Below the pieces are notes generated by a model. It did no database searches. It had not been told where the DNA came from and was given only the letters and a program-made list of their open reading frames with translations. A stretch of DNA of 64,000 bases from assembly GCF_004028235.1 (NCBI RefSeq), contig NZ_CP035037.1:2852001-2916000 (forward strand), read 5' to 3'. Both the position numbers and the translations under genes were made by a program. Source of the stretch: Leucobacter muris. Its GTDB lineage: Bacteria; Actinomycetota; Actinomycetes; Actinomycetales; Microbacteriaceae. Below, in pieces: positions 15,995 through 24,912 of the stretch (within the stretch, counting starts at the first letter, position 1; each line of letters begins with the position of its first letter).

Positions 15995-17434
15995 TCAGTG
16001 GCGGTGCAGGGCCCGGGCGGCGTCGGTGATGGCGCCGGTCATCGACGGGTAGACGGCGAACGCCGAGGCGACCTGATCAACGGTGAGGCGATGCTCGACG
16101 GCGAGCGCGAGGGAGAAGATGAGCTCGCTGGCGCGGTGGGCGACGATGACCCCGCCGATCACGGTGCCGGAGGCCTTCCACGCGAAGAGTTTCACGAAGC
16201 CGTCGGTGAAGCCGATCATCTTCGCTCGGGGGTTCACGTTGAGCGGCACGGTGTGGGTGACGTGCTGGGCGAGCCCCTCGGACTCGGCGAGGGTGCGCTC
16301 GTTCCAGCCCACCGTCGCGATCTCGGGGTAGGTGAACACGTTGGCGGCGACGTTGCGCAGATCGATCGGCCGCACGAAGTCGCCGAGGGCGTGCATGATC
16401 GCGGTGCGGCCCTGCATGGACGCGACCGACGCCAGCGGGAAGAAGTCGGTGCAGTCGCCAGCGGCGTAGACCGAGGGCACGCCCGTGCGCGCCACCTTGT
16501 TGACCCGGATGTGCCCGCTCTCGGTGAGCTGCACGCCCGCCTCTTCGAGGCCGAGGCCGCGAGTGTTCGGGATCGAGCCGACCGCCATGAGGCAGTGCGA
16601 GCCCTCGATGGTGCGCCCGTCCGAGAGGGTGACGAGCACGCCGGCGTCGGTGCGCACGACCGAGTCGGCGCGCGACTTCGACATGACGTTCATGCCGAGG
16701 CGCTTGAACTCGCGCTCGATCACCGCGGCGGCGTCGGGGTCCTCGCCGGGCAGCACCTGCTCGCGGCTCGAGACGAGGGTGACCTCTGCGCCGAGCGTGC
16801 GGTAGGCGTTGGCGAACTCGGCGCCGGTGACGCCCGACCCCACCACCACGAGGTGCTCGGGGATGGCGGGCAGGTCGTAGAGCTGCTTCCAGGTGAGGAT
16901 GCGCTCGCCGTCGGGTTTCGCGGAGTCGAGTTCGCGGGGGCTGGATCCGACGGCGACGACGATGGTGTCGGCCTCGACGCGGTCGAAGTCGGTGCCGCCG
17001 TCGCCCGCGGCGGTCGAGACGAGCACGGCCCCCGGGCCGTCGAGGCGGCCCTCGCCCTGCACGACGCGCACGCCGGCGCTCTCGAGGCTGTGCAGCATGT
17101 CGACGGACTGCGCCCCGGCCATGGCGAGCAGGCGCTTGTTGACAGCGGCGAGATTGACGGCGATCTCGGGGCGCACGGGCTTGCCGTCGCCGCCGGGCAC
17201 GAAGGCCTGCACGCCCAGTCGGCCGGAGTCGCGCACGGCCTGCACGCCGCCGGCGGTCGCGATGAGGCTCTTCGAGGGCACGACGTCGGTGAGCACCGCC
17301 GCCCCGCCCACGCCGGCGCGCTCGATCAGGGTGACCTCGGCGCCGAGCTGGGCGCCCGCGAGCGCCGCCTCGTATCCGCCGGGGCCGCCGCCGAGCACGG
17401 CGATCCGATGCTTCCGTTCATACGCTTTCGCCAT
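15995..17434 (-). CDS. lpdA: LpdA-type NAD(P)H-quinone dehydrogenase (flavoprotein disulfide reductase family)
   Basis: 479-aa FAD/NAD protein in three parts: FAD domain (AVLGGGPGGYEAALAGAQLG at the N-terminus, with AAGDCTDFFPLASVA later), NAD domain (VVVGSGVTGAEFANAYRTLG) and dimerisation domain (NPRAKMIGFTDGFVKLFAW). The active-site CxxxxC of true dihydrolipoamide dehydrogenases is missing: the region is GVGGAAVLTDVVPSKSLIA, as in Mycobacterium tuberculosis LpdA (Rv3303c), which reduces quinones and helps resist oxidative stress. Lipoamide activity is therefore not expected. It is placed divergent from the decarboxylase-like gene. Confidence 0.9.
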   Translation of the reverse strand: MAKAYERKHRIAVLGGGPGGYEAALAGAQLGAEVTLIERAGVGGAAVLTDVVPSKSLIATAGGVQAVRDSGRLGVQAFVPGGDGKPVRPEIAVNLAAVNKRLLAMAGAQSVDMLHSLESAGVRVVQGEGRLDGPGAVLVSTAAGDGGTDFDRVEADTIVVAVGSSPRELDSAKPDGERILTWKQLYDLPAIPEHLVVVGSGVTGAEFANAYRTLGAEVTLVSSREQVLPGEDPDAAAVIEREFKRLGMNVMSKSRADSVVRTDAGVLVTLSDGRTIEGSHCLMAVGSIPNTRGLGLEEAGVQLTESGHIRVNKVARTGVPSVYAAGDCTDFFPLASVASMQGRTAIMHALGDFVRPIDLRNVAANVFTYPEIATVGWNERTLAESEGLAQHVTHTVPLNVNPRAKMIGFTDGFVKLFAWKASGTVIGGVIVAHRASELIFSLALAVEHRLTVDQVASAFAVYPSMTGAITDAARALHRH

Positions 17435-17578
17435 GCCTCCATCCTAGGCTCTGCAGCCGGCGCCCGCGTCGCCGTCGGAGCCGTCAGGGCCGCCTCCGCG
17501 GGGCTTCGGCATCCACCGCGACGGCCTCTCCCACCACCTGCGGAATAGTGACGGAATCAGTCGGAAAACCGGGGAAAC

Positions 17579-17640
17579 CGTTGCGAACGCACGCTTCCTC
17601 TGCTGTTCGCCGCCGAGTACGTTCTCGGGCATTCGCAACG
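17579..17640. promoter_or_regulatory. inverted repeat in the lpdA/decarboxylase intergenic region
   Basis: CGTTGCGAA (17579-17587) and its reverse complement TTCGCAACG (17632-17640) lie 44 bp apart in the 275-bp gap between divergent genes. The spacing suggests a pair of protein-binding half sites rather than a hairpin. Nothing else is recognised in the gap. Confidence 0.35.
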
Positions 17641-17709
17641 CTCTAGGATCGTTGAAGCGCGGCGACTGGGCACCGCTGGAACGACGAGGTTTGGGAAGGA
17701 CGACTGCAC

Positions 17710-20487
17710 ATGACGAGGTTCGAGCACGGGATCCCCCTCGATGAGTCGTCCGGTCGCGCTCCCTCGGGCGTCTCGCGGCTGCCGCGCAGCGCCGGATCCT
17801 CCGCCCTCGAACGCGACCCCGGCATGCCGTCGAGCACCTGGCGGCTGCGCAGCGATGCGTGGGAGTCCCTGCGCTTCGCGGTGAAGCGGCTCGCGCTGGA
17901 CGGCGAGGACGCCGAGGCGCTCGCGAGCGACAGCGAGATCCACCGCAACCTCCGGGCGCTCGAGACGATGGAGATGTACTGGGCGGGCTTCGGGCAGCGC
18001 TACGTGCGCGGCATCGGCGAGCTGCTCGAGGCCGGCGACTACCGGATCGCCCTGGATCGCATCGGCCGCGTCGTCAACCGGCTGCGGGGCGACACCGTGC
18101 CCGACGAGCCGCGCGACGAGCACCTCGACGAGCAGGAGCGGGCCGAGCTGGCCGCCGACGCCGACCCCCGCCCGCACTTCGAGGTGCTCGTGGTCGACGA
18201 GACCACCCCCGCCGACCGCGACGCGATGCGCTCCGAGGCGCTGCGCCTGCGCGGCGCCGCCGACGCGTTCGTCTACGAGTTCGTCGTGGTGCCTTCGGCC
18301 GACGACGCCGTCGCGGCGGTGCTCACGAACCCCAACATCCTCGCCTGCGTGGTGCGCCCCGGCTTCAGCGACCGCACCCGGCAGCGACTGAGCCGCGACC
18401 TGGTCGAGACGATCCGCCTGGCCCGCTCCCAGGTGAGCACCGGTCACACCTCCGAACGCTCCTCGCTCGCGTCGGTGCAGCGCGTGCTCGGCCTCGCCGA
18501 CACCCTCGCCGCGATCCGCCCCGAACTCGACCTGTACCTCATGGCGGGCGCGCACATCGAGGATCTCGCGGGAGCGCTCACGCGCCGCTTCCGGCGGGTG
18601 TTCCGACGCGAGGATCAGCTCGAGCTGCACCTCTCGCTGCTGCGCCGCGTCTCCCACCTCTACGACACCCCCTTCTTCTCGGCCATCCAGGATCACGCCC
18701 GCCGCCCCGTCGGCGTCTTCCACGCCCTGCCGATCGCCCGCGGCGGCTCCGTGGTCAACTCGAAGTGGATCCGCGACCTCGTCGACTTCTACGGCCTCAA
18801 CCTGCTGCTCGCCGAGACGAGCGCCACCTCGGGCGGGCTCGACTCGCTGCTCGCTCCCACGGGTGCGATCAAGAAGGCGCAGGATCTCGCCGCGCGCGCC
18901 TTCGGCGCGAAGCACTCCTTCTTCGTCACGAACGGCACCTCCACCGCCAACAAGATCGTGCACCAGGCGCTCGTCGGCCCCGGCGACGTCGTGCTCGTCG
19001 ACCGCAACTGCCACAAGTCGCACCACCACGCCATGATGCTGACCGGCGGCCGCGCCGCCTACCTCGAGGCGTACCCGCTCAACGACTTCGCCTTCTACGG
19101 CGCCGTGCCGCTCGACCGCATCAAGCAGCTGCTGCTCGACTACCGCGCCGCCGGCCGACTCGACGAGGTGCGCATGGTGACGCTCACCAACTGCACCTTC
19201 GACGGCATCGTCTACGACCCCGAGCGGGTCATGGCCGAGTGCCTGGCGATCAAACCCGACCTCGTGTTCCTGTGGGACGAGGCCTGGTTCGCGTTCGCCG
19301 CCTTCCACCCCGTGACCCGGCGGCGCACCGCGATGGCGTCGGCGAAGAACCTCGAGGAGCGGCTCAGGACCTCCGCGCACGCGGCCGCCCACCGCGCTCA
19401 GCAGCAGCGGCTCTACGACGCCGACGGCACGCCGGCCGCCGACGAGGTGTGGCTCGAGGAACGCCTGATCCCGAGCCCCGACGCCCGCATCCGCGTCTAC
19501 GCCACCCACTCCACCCACAAGACGCTCACCGCGCTGCGGCAGGGATCGATGATCCACGTCTACGATCAGGACTGGGTGCGCGAGGCCGAGGAGCCCTTCC
19601 ACGAGGCGTTCATGACGCACACGTCGACCTCGCCCAACTACCAGATCCTCGCCTCCCTCGACCTGGGGCGCCGGCAGGTCGAGCTCGAGGGCTTCAACCT
19701 GGTGCAGCGCCAGCTCGATCTCGCCACCAGCCTGTCGCAGTCGATCGCGAGGCACCCGCTGCTGCGCCGCACCTACCGCGTGCTCACCGCGAACGAGCTG
19801 ATCCCCGCGGGGCACCGGGAGACTCGGCGTCCCATGCCGCTGCGCGACGGCCTCGCCTCGATGTGGCAGGCGTGGGCGGCCGACGAGTTCGTGATCGACC
19901 CGTCGCGCGTGACCGTCGAGATCACCCGCACGGGCGTCGACGGCGACACCTTCAAGCACGAGCACCTCATGAACCGCTACGGCATCCAGGTCAACAAGAC
20001 CAGCCGCAACACGGTGCTCTTCATGACGAACATCGGCACCACCCGCAGCGCGATCGCCTACCTCATCGAGGTGCTCGTGAAGCTCGCGGAGCGTTTCGAA
20101 GAGGATCGGGCGCAGCTCGATCCCGAGCTCGCCCAGGCCGCTCTCGCCGCCGAGGCCCCGATGCCGCCGCTGCCCGACTTCAGCGCCTTCGCCCCGGGTT
20201 ACGACGCCCCGGGGCTGCCCGACGGCGACGTGCGCACCGCGTTCTTCCGCGGGCAGCAGCGACGGCACATCGAGCACGTGCCGCCCGGCGAGCTGCGCGA
20301 GCGCGTCGACCGCGGCGAGCAGCCCGTGTCGGCGGGATTCGTCACGCCCTACCCGCCCGGCTTCCCCGTGCTCGTGCCCGGCCAGATCATCACCGCGGAG
20401 GTGCTCGACTTCATGGCCGTGCTCGACACCCGCGAGATCCACGGCTACGACCCGCGACGCGGTTACCGAGTGCTGCGCGCCGAATAG
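17710..20487 (+). CDS. large Orn/Lys/Arg decarboxylase-family PLP enzyme
   Basis: 925-aa fold-type I PLP protein. An N-terminal wing-like region (residues about 50-330) precedes the PLP core: SATSGGLDSLLAPTGAIKKA, FVTNGTSTANKIVHQALVGP, DRNCHKSHHHA, FLWDEAWFAF and the PLP-binding lysine predicted at K604 in THSTHKTLTALRQGSM. A C-terminal Orn/Lys/Arg decarboxylase domain follows (PYPPGFPVLVPGQIIT). The family makes polyamines or diamines by decarboxylating basic amino acids. Which amino acid is used cannot be told. It is longer than E. coli inducible decarboxylases (about 715-755 aa) because of the N-terminal part. A GGGAAGGA ribosome site precedes ATG 17710. Confidence 0.87.
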   Translation: MTRFEHGIPLDESSGRAPSGVSRLPRSAGSSALERDPGMPSSTWRLRSDAWESLRFAVKRLALDGEDAEALASDSEIHRNLRALETMEMYWAGFGQRYVRGIGELLEAGDYRIALDRIGRVVNRLRGDTVPDEPRDEHLDEQERAELAADADPRPHFEVLVVDETTPADRDAMRSEALRLRGAADAFVYEFVVVPSADDAVAAVLTNPNILACVVRPGFSDRTRQRLSRDLVETIRLARSQVSTGHTSERSSLASVQRVLGLADTLAAIRPELDLYLMAGAHIEDLAGALTRRFRRVFRREDQLELHLSLLRRVSHLYDTPFFSAIQDHARRPVGVFHALPIARGGSVVNSKWIRDLVDFYGLNLLLAETSATSGGLDSLLAPTGAIKKAQDLAARAFGAKHSFFVTNGTSTANKIVHQALVGPGDVVLVDRNCHKSHHHAMMLTGGRAAYLEAYPLNDFAFYGAVPLDRIKQLLLDYRAAGRLDEVRMVTLTNCTFDGIVYDPERVMAECLAIKPDLVFLWDEAWFAFAAFHPVTRRRTAMASAKNLEERLRTSAHAAAHRAQQQRLYDADGTPAADEVWLEERLIPSPDARIRVYATHSTHKTLTALRQGSMIHVYDQDWVREAEEPFHEAFMTHTSTSPNYQILASLDLGRRQVELEGFNLVQRQLDLATSLSQSIARHPLLRRTYRVLTANELIPAGHRETRRPMPLRDGLASMWQAWAADEFVIDPSRVTVEITRTGVDGDTFKHEHLMNRYGIQVNKTSRNTVLFMTNIGTTRSAIAYLIEVLVKLAERFEEDRAQLDPELAQAALAAEAPMPPLPDFSAFAPGYDAPGLPDGDVRTAFFRGQQRRHIEHVPPGELRERVDRGEQPVSAGFVTPYPPGFPVLVPGQIITAEVLDFMAVLDTREIHGYDPRRGYRVLRAE

Positions 20488-20497
20488 GCTGGTGGGC

Positions 20498-21322
20498 ATG
20501 AACCACGCGCAGGATCACGCAGCATCCATCGACGGCCCCGCGGCGCTCGCGGCCGAGGCCGCCGCCGCCATCACCCGGCTGACCGGCGTCGATCGGCACG
20601 ACATCGGCCTCACCCTCGGCAGCGGCTGGGGCAAGGCCGCCGATGTGATCGGCGAGACCGTCGCCGTGATCCCGGCCGAGCAGGTGCCCGGCTTCCACGT
20701 CTCGGGGGTGCCCGGGCACTCGGGCACGCTGCGCTCGATCCGCCTCGCGAGCGGCAAGCACGCGCTCGTGATCGGGGCGCGCACCCACTTCTACGAGGGT
20801 CGCGGCGTGCGCGCCGTCGTGCACGGCGTGCGCACCGCGGCGGCGGCCGGTGCGGCGACCATGATCCTCACGAACGGGGCGGGCGGCATCGATCCCGCAT
20901 TCGGGGCGGGCGAGCCGGTGCTCATCTCGGATCACCTCAACCTCACCGCCGCGTCGCCCGTCGAGGGCGCCGACTTCATCGATCTCACCGACCTCTACGC
21001 GTCTCGGCTGCGCGATCTCGCCCGCGAGGTCGAGCCGGCGCTGCAACAGGGCGTCTACGTGCAGCTGCCCGGGCCGCACTACGAGACCCCGGCCGAGATC
21101 CACTACCTGCGGATGATCGGCGGGCAGATCGTGGGCATGTCGACCGCGCTCGAGGCGATCGCGGCGCGGCAGGCCGGCATGGAGGTGCTCGGGCTCTCGC
21201 TCATCACCAACCCGGCCGCGGGCATGGGCGATCCGCTGAGCCACGAGGAGGTGCTCGCCGAGGGCAGGGCCGCCGAGCCGCGTCTCGCCGAGCTGCTCTC
21301 CCGCGTCGTCGCGCGACTGTAG
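20498..21322 (+). CDS. purine nucleoside phosphorylase (trimeric type)
   Basis: 274-aa nucleoside phosphorylase of the PNP/MTAP family: phosphate loop GLTLGSGWGKAADVI, GVPGHSG, ARTHFYEGRG, LTNGAGGIDPAF, PGPHYETPAEIHYLR and the purine-site MSTALEAIAARQAGMEVLGLSLITNPAAG. It splits purine nucleosides with phosphate in the salvage pathway. ATG 20498 is used; an in-frame GTG lies 6 bp upstream. It begins 10 bp after the decarboxylase stop, so the two may be co-transcribed. A terminator-like hairpin lies about 135 bp downstream. Confidence 0.92.
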   Translation: MNHAQDHAASIDGPAALAAEAAAAITRLTGVDRHDIGLTLGSGWGKAADVIGETVAVIPAEQVPGFHVSGVPGHSGTLRSIRLASGKHALVIGARTHFYEGRGVRAVVHGVRTAAAAGAATMILTNGAGGIDPAFGAGEPVLISDHLNLTAASPVEGADFIDLTDLYASRLRDLAREVEPALQQGVYVQLPGPHYETPAEIHYLRMIGGQIVGMSTALEAIAARQAGMEVLGLSLITNPAAGMGDPLSHEEVLAEGRAAEPRLAELLSRVVARL

Positions 21323-21457
21323 GCCGCGCTCGTCGCCTCCCGGCTCGAGGGGCTCGGCTTGGCTTCGAGGGCGCGCACGTCGTGCAACGGGTCCCGGCCC
21401 GTTCAGATGGTTCTCGGCCGCTTCGCCCGAGCGGGGTCGGACTCGCCGCACGAGAGG

Positions 21458-21506
21458 CGGGGCCCGGATCGCATACGTTCGTACGATCCGCGCCCCGTTT
21501 TCGTTG
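21458..21506 (+). terminator. terminator hairpin downstream of purine nucleoside phosphorylase
   Basis: GGGGCCCGGATCG pairs with CGATCCGCGCCCC (one mismatch) around a 12-nt loop, followed by GTTTTCGTT. It lies in the 265-bp gap before the amine oxidase gene. No other feature is seen there. Confidence 0.65.
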
Positions 21507-21587
21507 GGAACGTCTGCCGCCGGCGCCCCCGCCCGCCGGATAGGCTGAACAGCGTTGCAGGCAGAGCCGCCACTCGAAGGAGAGAAT

Positions 21588-22907
21588 ATGCAGTCGGTCG
21601 ACGTCGTGGTCATCGGCGCCGGGTTCGCGGGCCTCGTGGCCTCGCGCGAACTCGGCCGGGCAGGGTTCGAGGTGGTGACGCTCGAGGCGCGGGACCGCAT
21701 CGGCGGCCGCACCTGGACCGACCACCGCCTCGGCCACGACCTCGAGATGGGTGCGAACTGGATCCACTGGGTGCAGCCGCACGTGTGGGCCGAGGCCACC
21801 CGCTACGGCCGCGAGATCGTGCGCAGCCCGGCCGCCGAGGAGGCGTACTGGCACGGCGCCGACGGCACGCCGCGCAAGGGCGACCTCGCCGAGTTCATGG
21901 CGCTCATCGACGAGGGCCAGCAGCTGGTGATCGACGACGTGCGCGAGGCGATGCCTCGCGGCACCGAGCCCACGACGGGGCGCATCCAGGAGCTCGACGC
22001 GCTGAGCATCCAGGACCGCTTCGACGCGCTCGACCTCGACCCCGAGGCGCGCGCCGCGAACGAGTCGGTGTGGGTGGGGCACGTGAACGCGCCCCTCGAC
22101 CAGGTCGGCCTGTCGAGCGCGCTGCGCTGGGTGTCCGCCACCGGCGGCCACTGGCAGCTCATGCACGAGGCGTCGGCCACCTTCCGGGTGGTCGACGGGA
22201 TGCGCGGCTTCACGGACCGCATCGCGGCCGACGTGCCGGGCGAGATCCGACTGAACACGACGGTCGTGTCGGTGACGCAGGAGGATGCGGGATCCGACGC
22301 GCACGCGGTCGTCGAGACCGGGGACGGCACGCGGATCCGCGCACGCCGCGTCGTGAGCACCCTGCCGGTCAACGCCGTCACGGGTATCCGCTTCGATCCG
22401 CCCCTGCCCGACGCCTGGCAGCGCCAGAGCGCCGAGACCGTCGCCTCGCAGGGCACGAAGGTGTGGATCCGCGCCGAGGGGCACCTGCCGAGATTCTTCG
22501 CCTACGCCAGCCAGCACCACCCGCTGTCGGTGCTCAAGGCCGAGTTCTACTGCAGCGACGAGCGCGGCGACTACACGATCCTCGTCGGGTTCGGCCCCGA
22601 GCACGGCCGCATCGACGTCGACGACCTCGCGGGTGTGCAGGCGGCCGTCGACGCCTTCCGGCCCAGCATCGAGGTCACCGAGGCCACCGCTCACGACTGG
22701 ATGACCGACCCGCTCGCCCGCAACACCTGGATGACCCACCGCCCCGGTCAGCTCACCCGCGACCTCGAGGAGCTGCAGCAGCCCGCCGGCGTCGTGCACT
22801 TCGCCACGACCGACAATGCGAATCTCTGGGGCGGCTTCATCGACGGTGCGATCGAGAGCGGCCTGCGCGAAGCCCGACGCGTCGCCGAAGCCCTCGAGCG
22901 CAGCTGA
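21588..22907 (+). CDS. flavin amine oxidase (monoamine oxidase family)
   Basis: 439-aa FAD-dependent amine oxidase: N-terminal dinucleotide fold VVIGAGFAGLVASREL (residues about 6-21), EARDRIGGRTWTD, GANWIHWVQP and a C-terminal FAD segment TTDNANLWGGFIDGAIESGLREA. It would oxidise a primary or secondary amine to an aldehyde with release of ammonia and peroxide. The start at ATG 21588 is fixed by GAAGGAGAG 7 nt upstream; the frame upstream of it is open but has no better site. There is no signal peptide, so it is cytosolic. With the decarboxylase two genes upstream it could take part in amine turnover, but this is inference. Confidence 0.88.
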   Translation: MQSVDVVVIGAGFAGLVASRELGRAGFEVVTLEARDRIGGRTWTDHRLGHDLEMGANWIHWVQPHVWAEATRYGREIVRSPAAEEAYWHGADGTPRKGDLAEFMALIDEGQQLVIDDVREAMPRGTEPTTGRIQELDALSIQDRFDALDLDPEARAANESVWVGHVNAPLDQVGLSSALRWVSATGGHWQLMHEASATFRVVDGMRGFTDRIAADVPGEIRLNTTVVSVTQEDAGSDAHAVVETGDGTRIRARRVVSTLPVNAVTGIRFDPPLPDAWQRQSAETVASQGTKVWIRAEGHLPRFFAYASQHHPLSVLKAEFYCSDERGDYTILVGFGPEHGRIDVDDLAGVQAAVDAFRPSIEVTEATAHDWMTDPLARNTWMTHRPGQLTRDLEELQQPAGVVHFATTDNANLWGGFIDGAIESGLREARRVAEALERS

Positions 22908-22971
22908 GCGCGAGGACGTCGAGCGCGAGGGCAGCGCCCGGCGCCGTCGCGGCCGCTCCCGTGTCTCGGGG

Positions 22972-23023
22972 CTCACCCGTGTTTCGGACCGAGACGTGGG
23001 AATCGATCCGAAACACGGGTGAG
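22972..23023. terminator. long inverted repeat between convergent genes
   Basis: CTCACCCGTGTTTCGGA (22972-22988) and TCCGAAACACGGGTGAG (23007-23023) are perfect 17-bp arms around an 18-nt loop. The repeat lies between converging gene ends (22907 and 23070), so a bidirectional terminator is likely, although neither side has a T tract. Confidence 0.55.
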
Positions 23024-23069
23024 GTCCGAAGCTCCGGTGACTCCGCGGCACCGGGTCAGCCGGAAGCGG

Positions 23070-24728
23070 TCACCCCTCGAAGACGACGCGCCCCTCGACG
23101 ACGGTGAGGCGGATCGGCACCTCGGGCAGCTCGTCGGGGGTCGCCGCGACCGGGTCGGCGCCCCAGACCGTCAGGTCGGCGACCGCCCCCGGGGCGAGCA
23201 CGCCGCGATCCTCGTGCCCGCGCGCCCGGGCGGGCCACAGGGTGTAGGCGAGCAGCGCCTCCTCGCCGCTCAGCCGCTGCGCGGGCTCGAAGACGTGCGC
23301 CGAGGCGTCGCCGGGCGTGTGCCGGCCGCGCGCCCACGCCATGCCGAGCCGCGGGTCGTACTGCGCGACGGGCCAGTCCGAGCCGAGCACGAGGGTGACG
23401 CCCGCGTCGAGCACGTCGCGCACCCGGTATCCGGTCTCGTCCCGGCCCTCGCCGAGCCGGGCGGCCCACCCGTCGCTGTGGTCGGCGGCGCGCCACTGCA
23501 TGTGCAGCGGCTGCATCGAGGCGGTCACGCCCGAGGCGGGGCCGTCGCCGTTCGCGAGCTCGCGCAGCTGCTCGATGTCGGTGTCGGCGAGCACTTCGAG
23601 GTGCTCGACGGAGTGGAAGGGCAGTCCCTCGCGCGGAGGCAGCGAGGCGTAGACGTCGAGCACGCGGCTCACGGCGTAGTCGCCGACGGCGTGCGTGGCG
23701 ATCAGCATGCCGGCGTCGTGATAGGCCCGCACCACTTCGGCGTAGCGCTCCCACGAGGGCCAGAACGGCGCGCGCCCGTCGCCGCAGGTGTCGGGGGCGT
23801 GCAGCCAGGCGGTGCCGGTGTCGATCACGCCGTCGCTGAAGAGCTTGATGGCGCCGGTCTGCCAGAGACGGCCGCGGCGGTCCTTCGCGGCGATGACGCG
23901 GGCCACGTCGTCGTCGGTGTCGCCGACGGCGTGCCAGTGGTGCACGGTGACGCGGTGGTCGAGCTCGCCCCGCGCCTCGAGCTCGGCGAGCAGTTCGACG
24001 GTGCGATCCTTGCCGTCCATGATGGCTCCGCCGGTGAGGCCGGCCGTGGCGAGCCGCCGGAACATGTCGCGCAGCGCATCGCGCTCGTCGTCGTGCGACG
24101 GCTTGGGCGCGGCGTCGAAGAGCAGGTTGTAGGCGGTGGGCTCGCGCAGCTCGCCGGTGGGCGTGCCGTCGGCGTCGACCACGATCTCGCTGGCGTCGTC
24201 GAAGTCGCGGGCGCCGGTGATGCCGGCGGCGGCGAGCGCGGGGGCGGTGGCGAGGGCGGTGTGCAGGTCGTAGCAGATGAGCGCGACGGGGCGGCCGGGG
24301 GCGGCGTCCTCGAGCAGTTCGCCGCGCATGCCGCCCGGTTCGCCGGCGCCGTGCTCGAACGGCTCGTACTCGAGGTTCCAGCCGCGCAGCCAGGCGCCCT
24401 CGGGCAGCCGCTCGTGCTCGGCCGCGATCGCGGCGCGCAGTTCGTCGACCGTGCCGAGCCCGCCGAGGTCGATGCCTGCGGTGAGGTCTGCGGCCCAGTG
24501 GGGGTGGGTGTGCCCGTCGAAGAGACCGGGGGTGACGGTGGCGCCCGCGACGTCGCGCACCTCGATGCCGGCCTCGGCGGCGGCGTCACGGATCGAGTCG
24601 TCGCCGCCGAGAGCGGCGATGCGGCCGTCTCGGACGAGGATCGCGGTGGCGTCCGAGTGGGCGCCGGTGTTGGTGCGCAGGCGCGCCCCGACGATGGCGA
24701 GGTCTGCTGCGGTGGTGGAGGTCTGCAT
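23070..24728 (-). CDS. metal-dependent amidohydrolase (YtcJ-like, amidohydrolase 3 family)
   Basis: 552-aa TIM-barrel amidohydrolase with an N-terminal composite domain (DLAIVGARLRTNTG, AILVRDGRIAALG) and the metal motif GLFDGHTHPHW near residue 72. It has KLFSDGVIDTGTAW, ATHAVGDYAV, FHSVEHLEV and the final aspartate in VLGSDWPVAQYDP, and closes with LAPGAVADLTVWGADP. The family hydrolyses amide bonds of varied small molecules; its members' substrates are mostly unknown. The start at ATG 24728 follows AAGGAG. An open frame continues upstream through a tRNA fragment and is not coding. The gene is convergent with the amine oxidase. Confidence 0.85.
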   Translation of the reverse strand: MQTSTTAADLAIVGARLRTNTGAHSDATAILVRDGRIAALGGDDSIRDAAAEAGIEVRDVAGATVTPGLFDGHTHPHWAADLTAGIDLGGLGTVDELRAAIAAEHERLPEGAWLRGWNLEYEPFEHGAGEPGGMRGELLEDAAPGRPVALICYDLHTALATAPALAAAGITGARDFDDASEIVVDADGTPTGELREPTAYNLLFDAAPKPSHDDERDALRDMFRRLATAGLTGGAIMDGKDRTVELLAELEARGELDHRVTVHHWHAVGDTDDDVARVIAAKDRRGRLWQTGAIKLFSDGVIDTGTAWLHAPDTCGDGRAPFWPSWERYAEVVRAYHDAGMLIATHAVGDYAVSRVLDVYASLPPREGLPFHSVEHLEVLADTDIEQLRELANGDGPASGVTASMQPLHMQWRAADHSDGWAARLGEGRDETGYRVRDVLDAGVTLVLGSDWPVAQYDPRLGMAWARGRHTPGDASAHVFEPAQRLSGEEALLAYTLWPARARGHEDRGVLAPGAVADLTVWGADPVAATPDELPEVPIRLTVVEGRVVFEG

Positions 24729-24742
24729 GCGGCTCCTTCGCA

Positions 24743-24781
24743 ATGAGAAGGTCAGGGGTTCGATTCCCCTCAGATCCACCA
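24743..24781 (+). other. orphan tRNA (or tmRNA) 3' end, probable attachment-site remnant
   Basis: T arm AGGGG-TTCGATT-CCCCT (24754-24770), 3' acceptor strand CAGATCC (24771-24777), discriminator A and CCA (24778-24781). No matching GGATCTG-like 5' strand or D arm lies upstream: amidohydrolase coding sequence occupies that place. A perfect terminator follows. A tRNA 3' piece beside a phage integrase gene is what tRNA-targeting integration leaves, but an intact partner is not in the window. Confidence 0.8.
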
Positions 24782-24787
24782 CGACGC

Positions 24788-24834
24788 AAGCGGGGCCGAT
24801 CAGTGAGAAATCACTGATCGGCCCCGCTTTTTGT
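24788..24834 (+). terminator. strong Rho-independent terminator after the tRNA fragment
   Basis: AAGCGGGGCCGATCAGTGA, loop GAAA, TCACTGATCGGCCCCGCTT, then TTTTTG: a perfect 19-bp stem with a GNRA-type loop and a T run. Confidence 0.9.
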
Positions 24835-24874
24835 GTTTCTGGGGTGGGCGTGTTCGGCTGACCTGAGTTCTCCG

Positions 24875-24886
24875 ATGAGAAGGTCA
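24875..24886. repeat. 12-bp direct repeat ATGAGAAGGTCA, second copy
   Basis: The same 12 bp occur at 24743-24754, spanning the variable region and first T-arm base of the tRNA fragment. The two copies are 132 bp apart, and the second abuts the prophage arm repeats. This could be a crossover (att core) scar. Confidence 0.6.
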
Positions 24887-24908
24887 CGTGGGGCAGACGT
24901 GGGGCAGA
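24887..24908. repeat. left prophage end: tandem CGTGGGGCAGA repeats (integrase arm-type sites)
   Basis: Two exact tandem copies of CGTGGGGCAGA lie directly after the integrase gene's 3' end. A matching tandem pair in the same orientation lies at 51257-51278 at the other end of the prophage. Paired short direct repeats near both ends fit arm-type binding sites of a tyrosine integrase. Confidence 0.65.
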
Positions 24909-24912
24909 CCAA

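Noticed and set aside
17557-20499. 980-codon open frame on the minus strand opposite the decarboxylase-like gene
   Set aside because: It is a GC-driven shadow: the plus strand has a clear PLP enzyme with motifs throughout, and the minus translation is low-complexity Arg/Val/Gly-rich.
24704-24781. Intact tRNA-Ala(CGC) reading, since TTCGCAA precedes the T arm fragment like an anticodon loop
   Set aside because: The stem around it pairs poorly, there is no D arm or 5' acceptor strand, and the bases upstream are amidohydrolase coding sequence. Only the 3' end is real.
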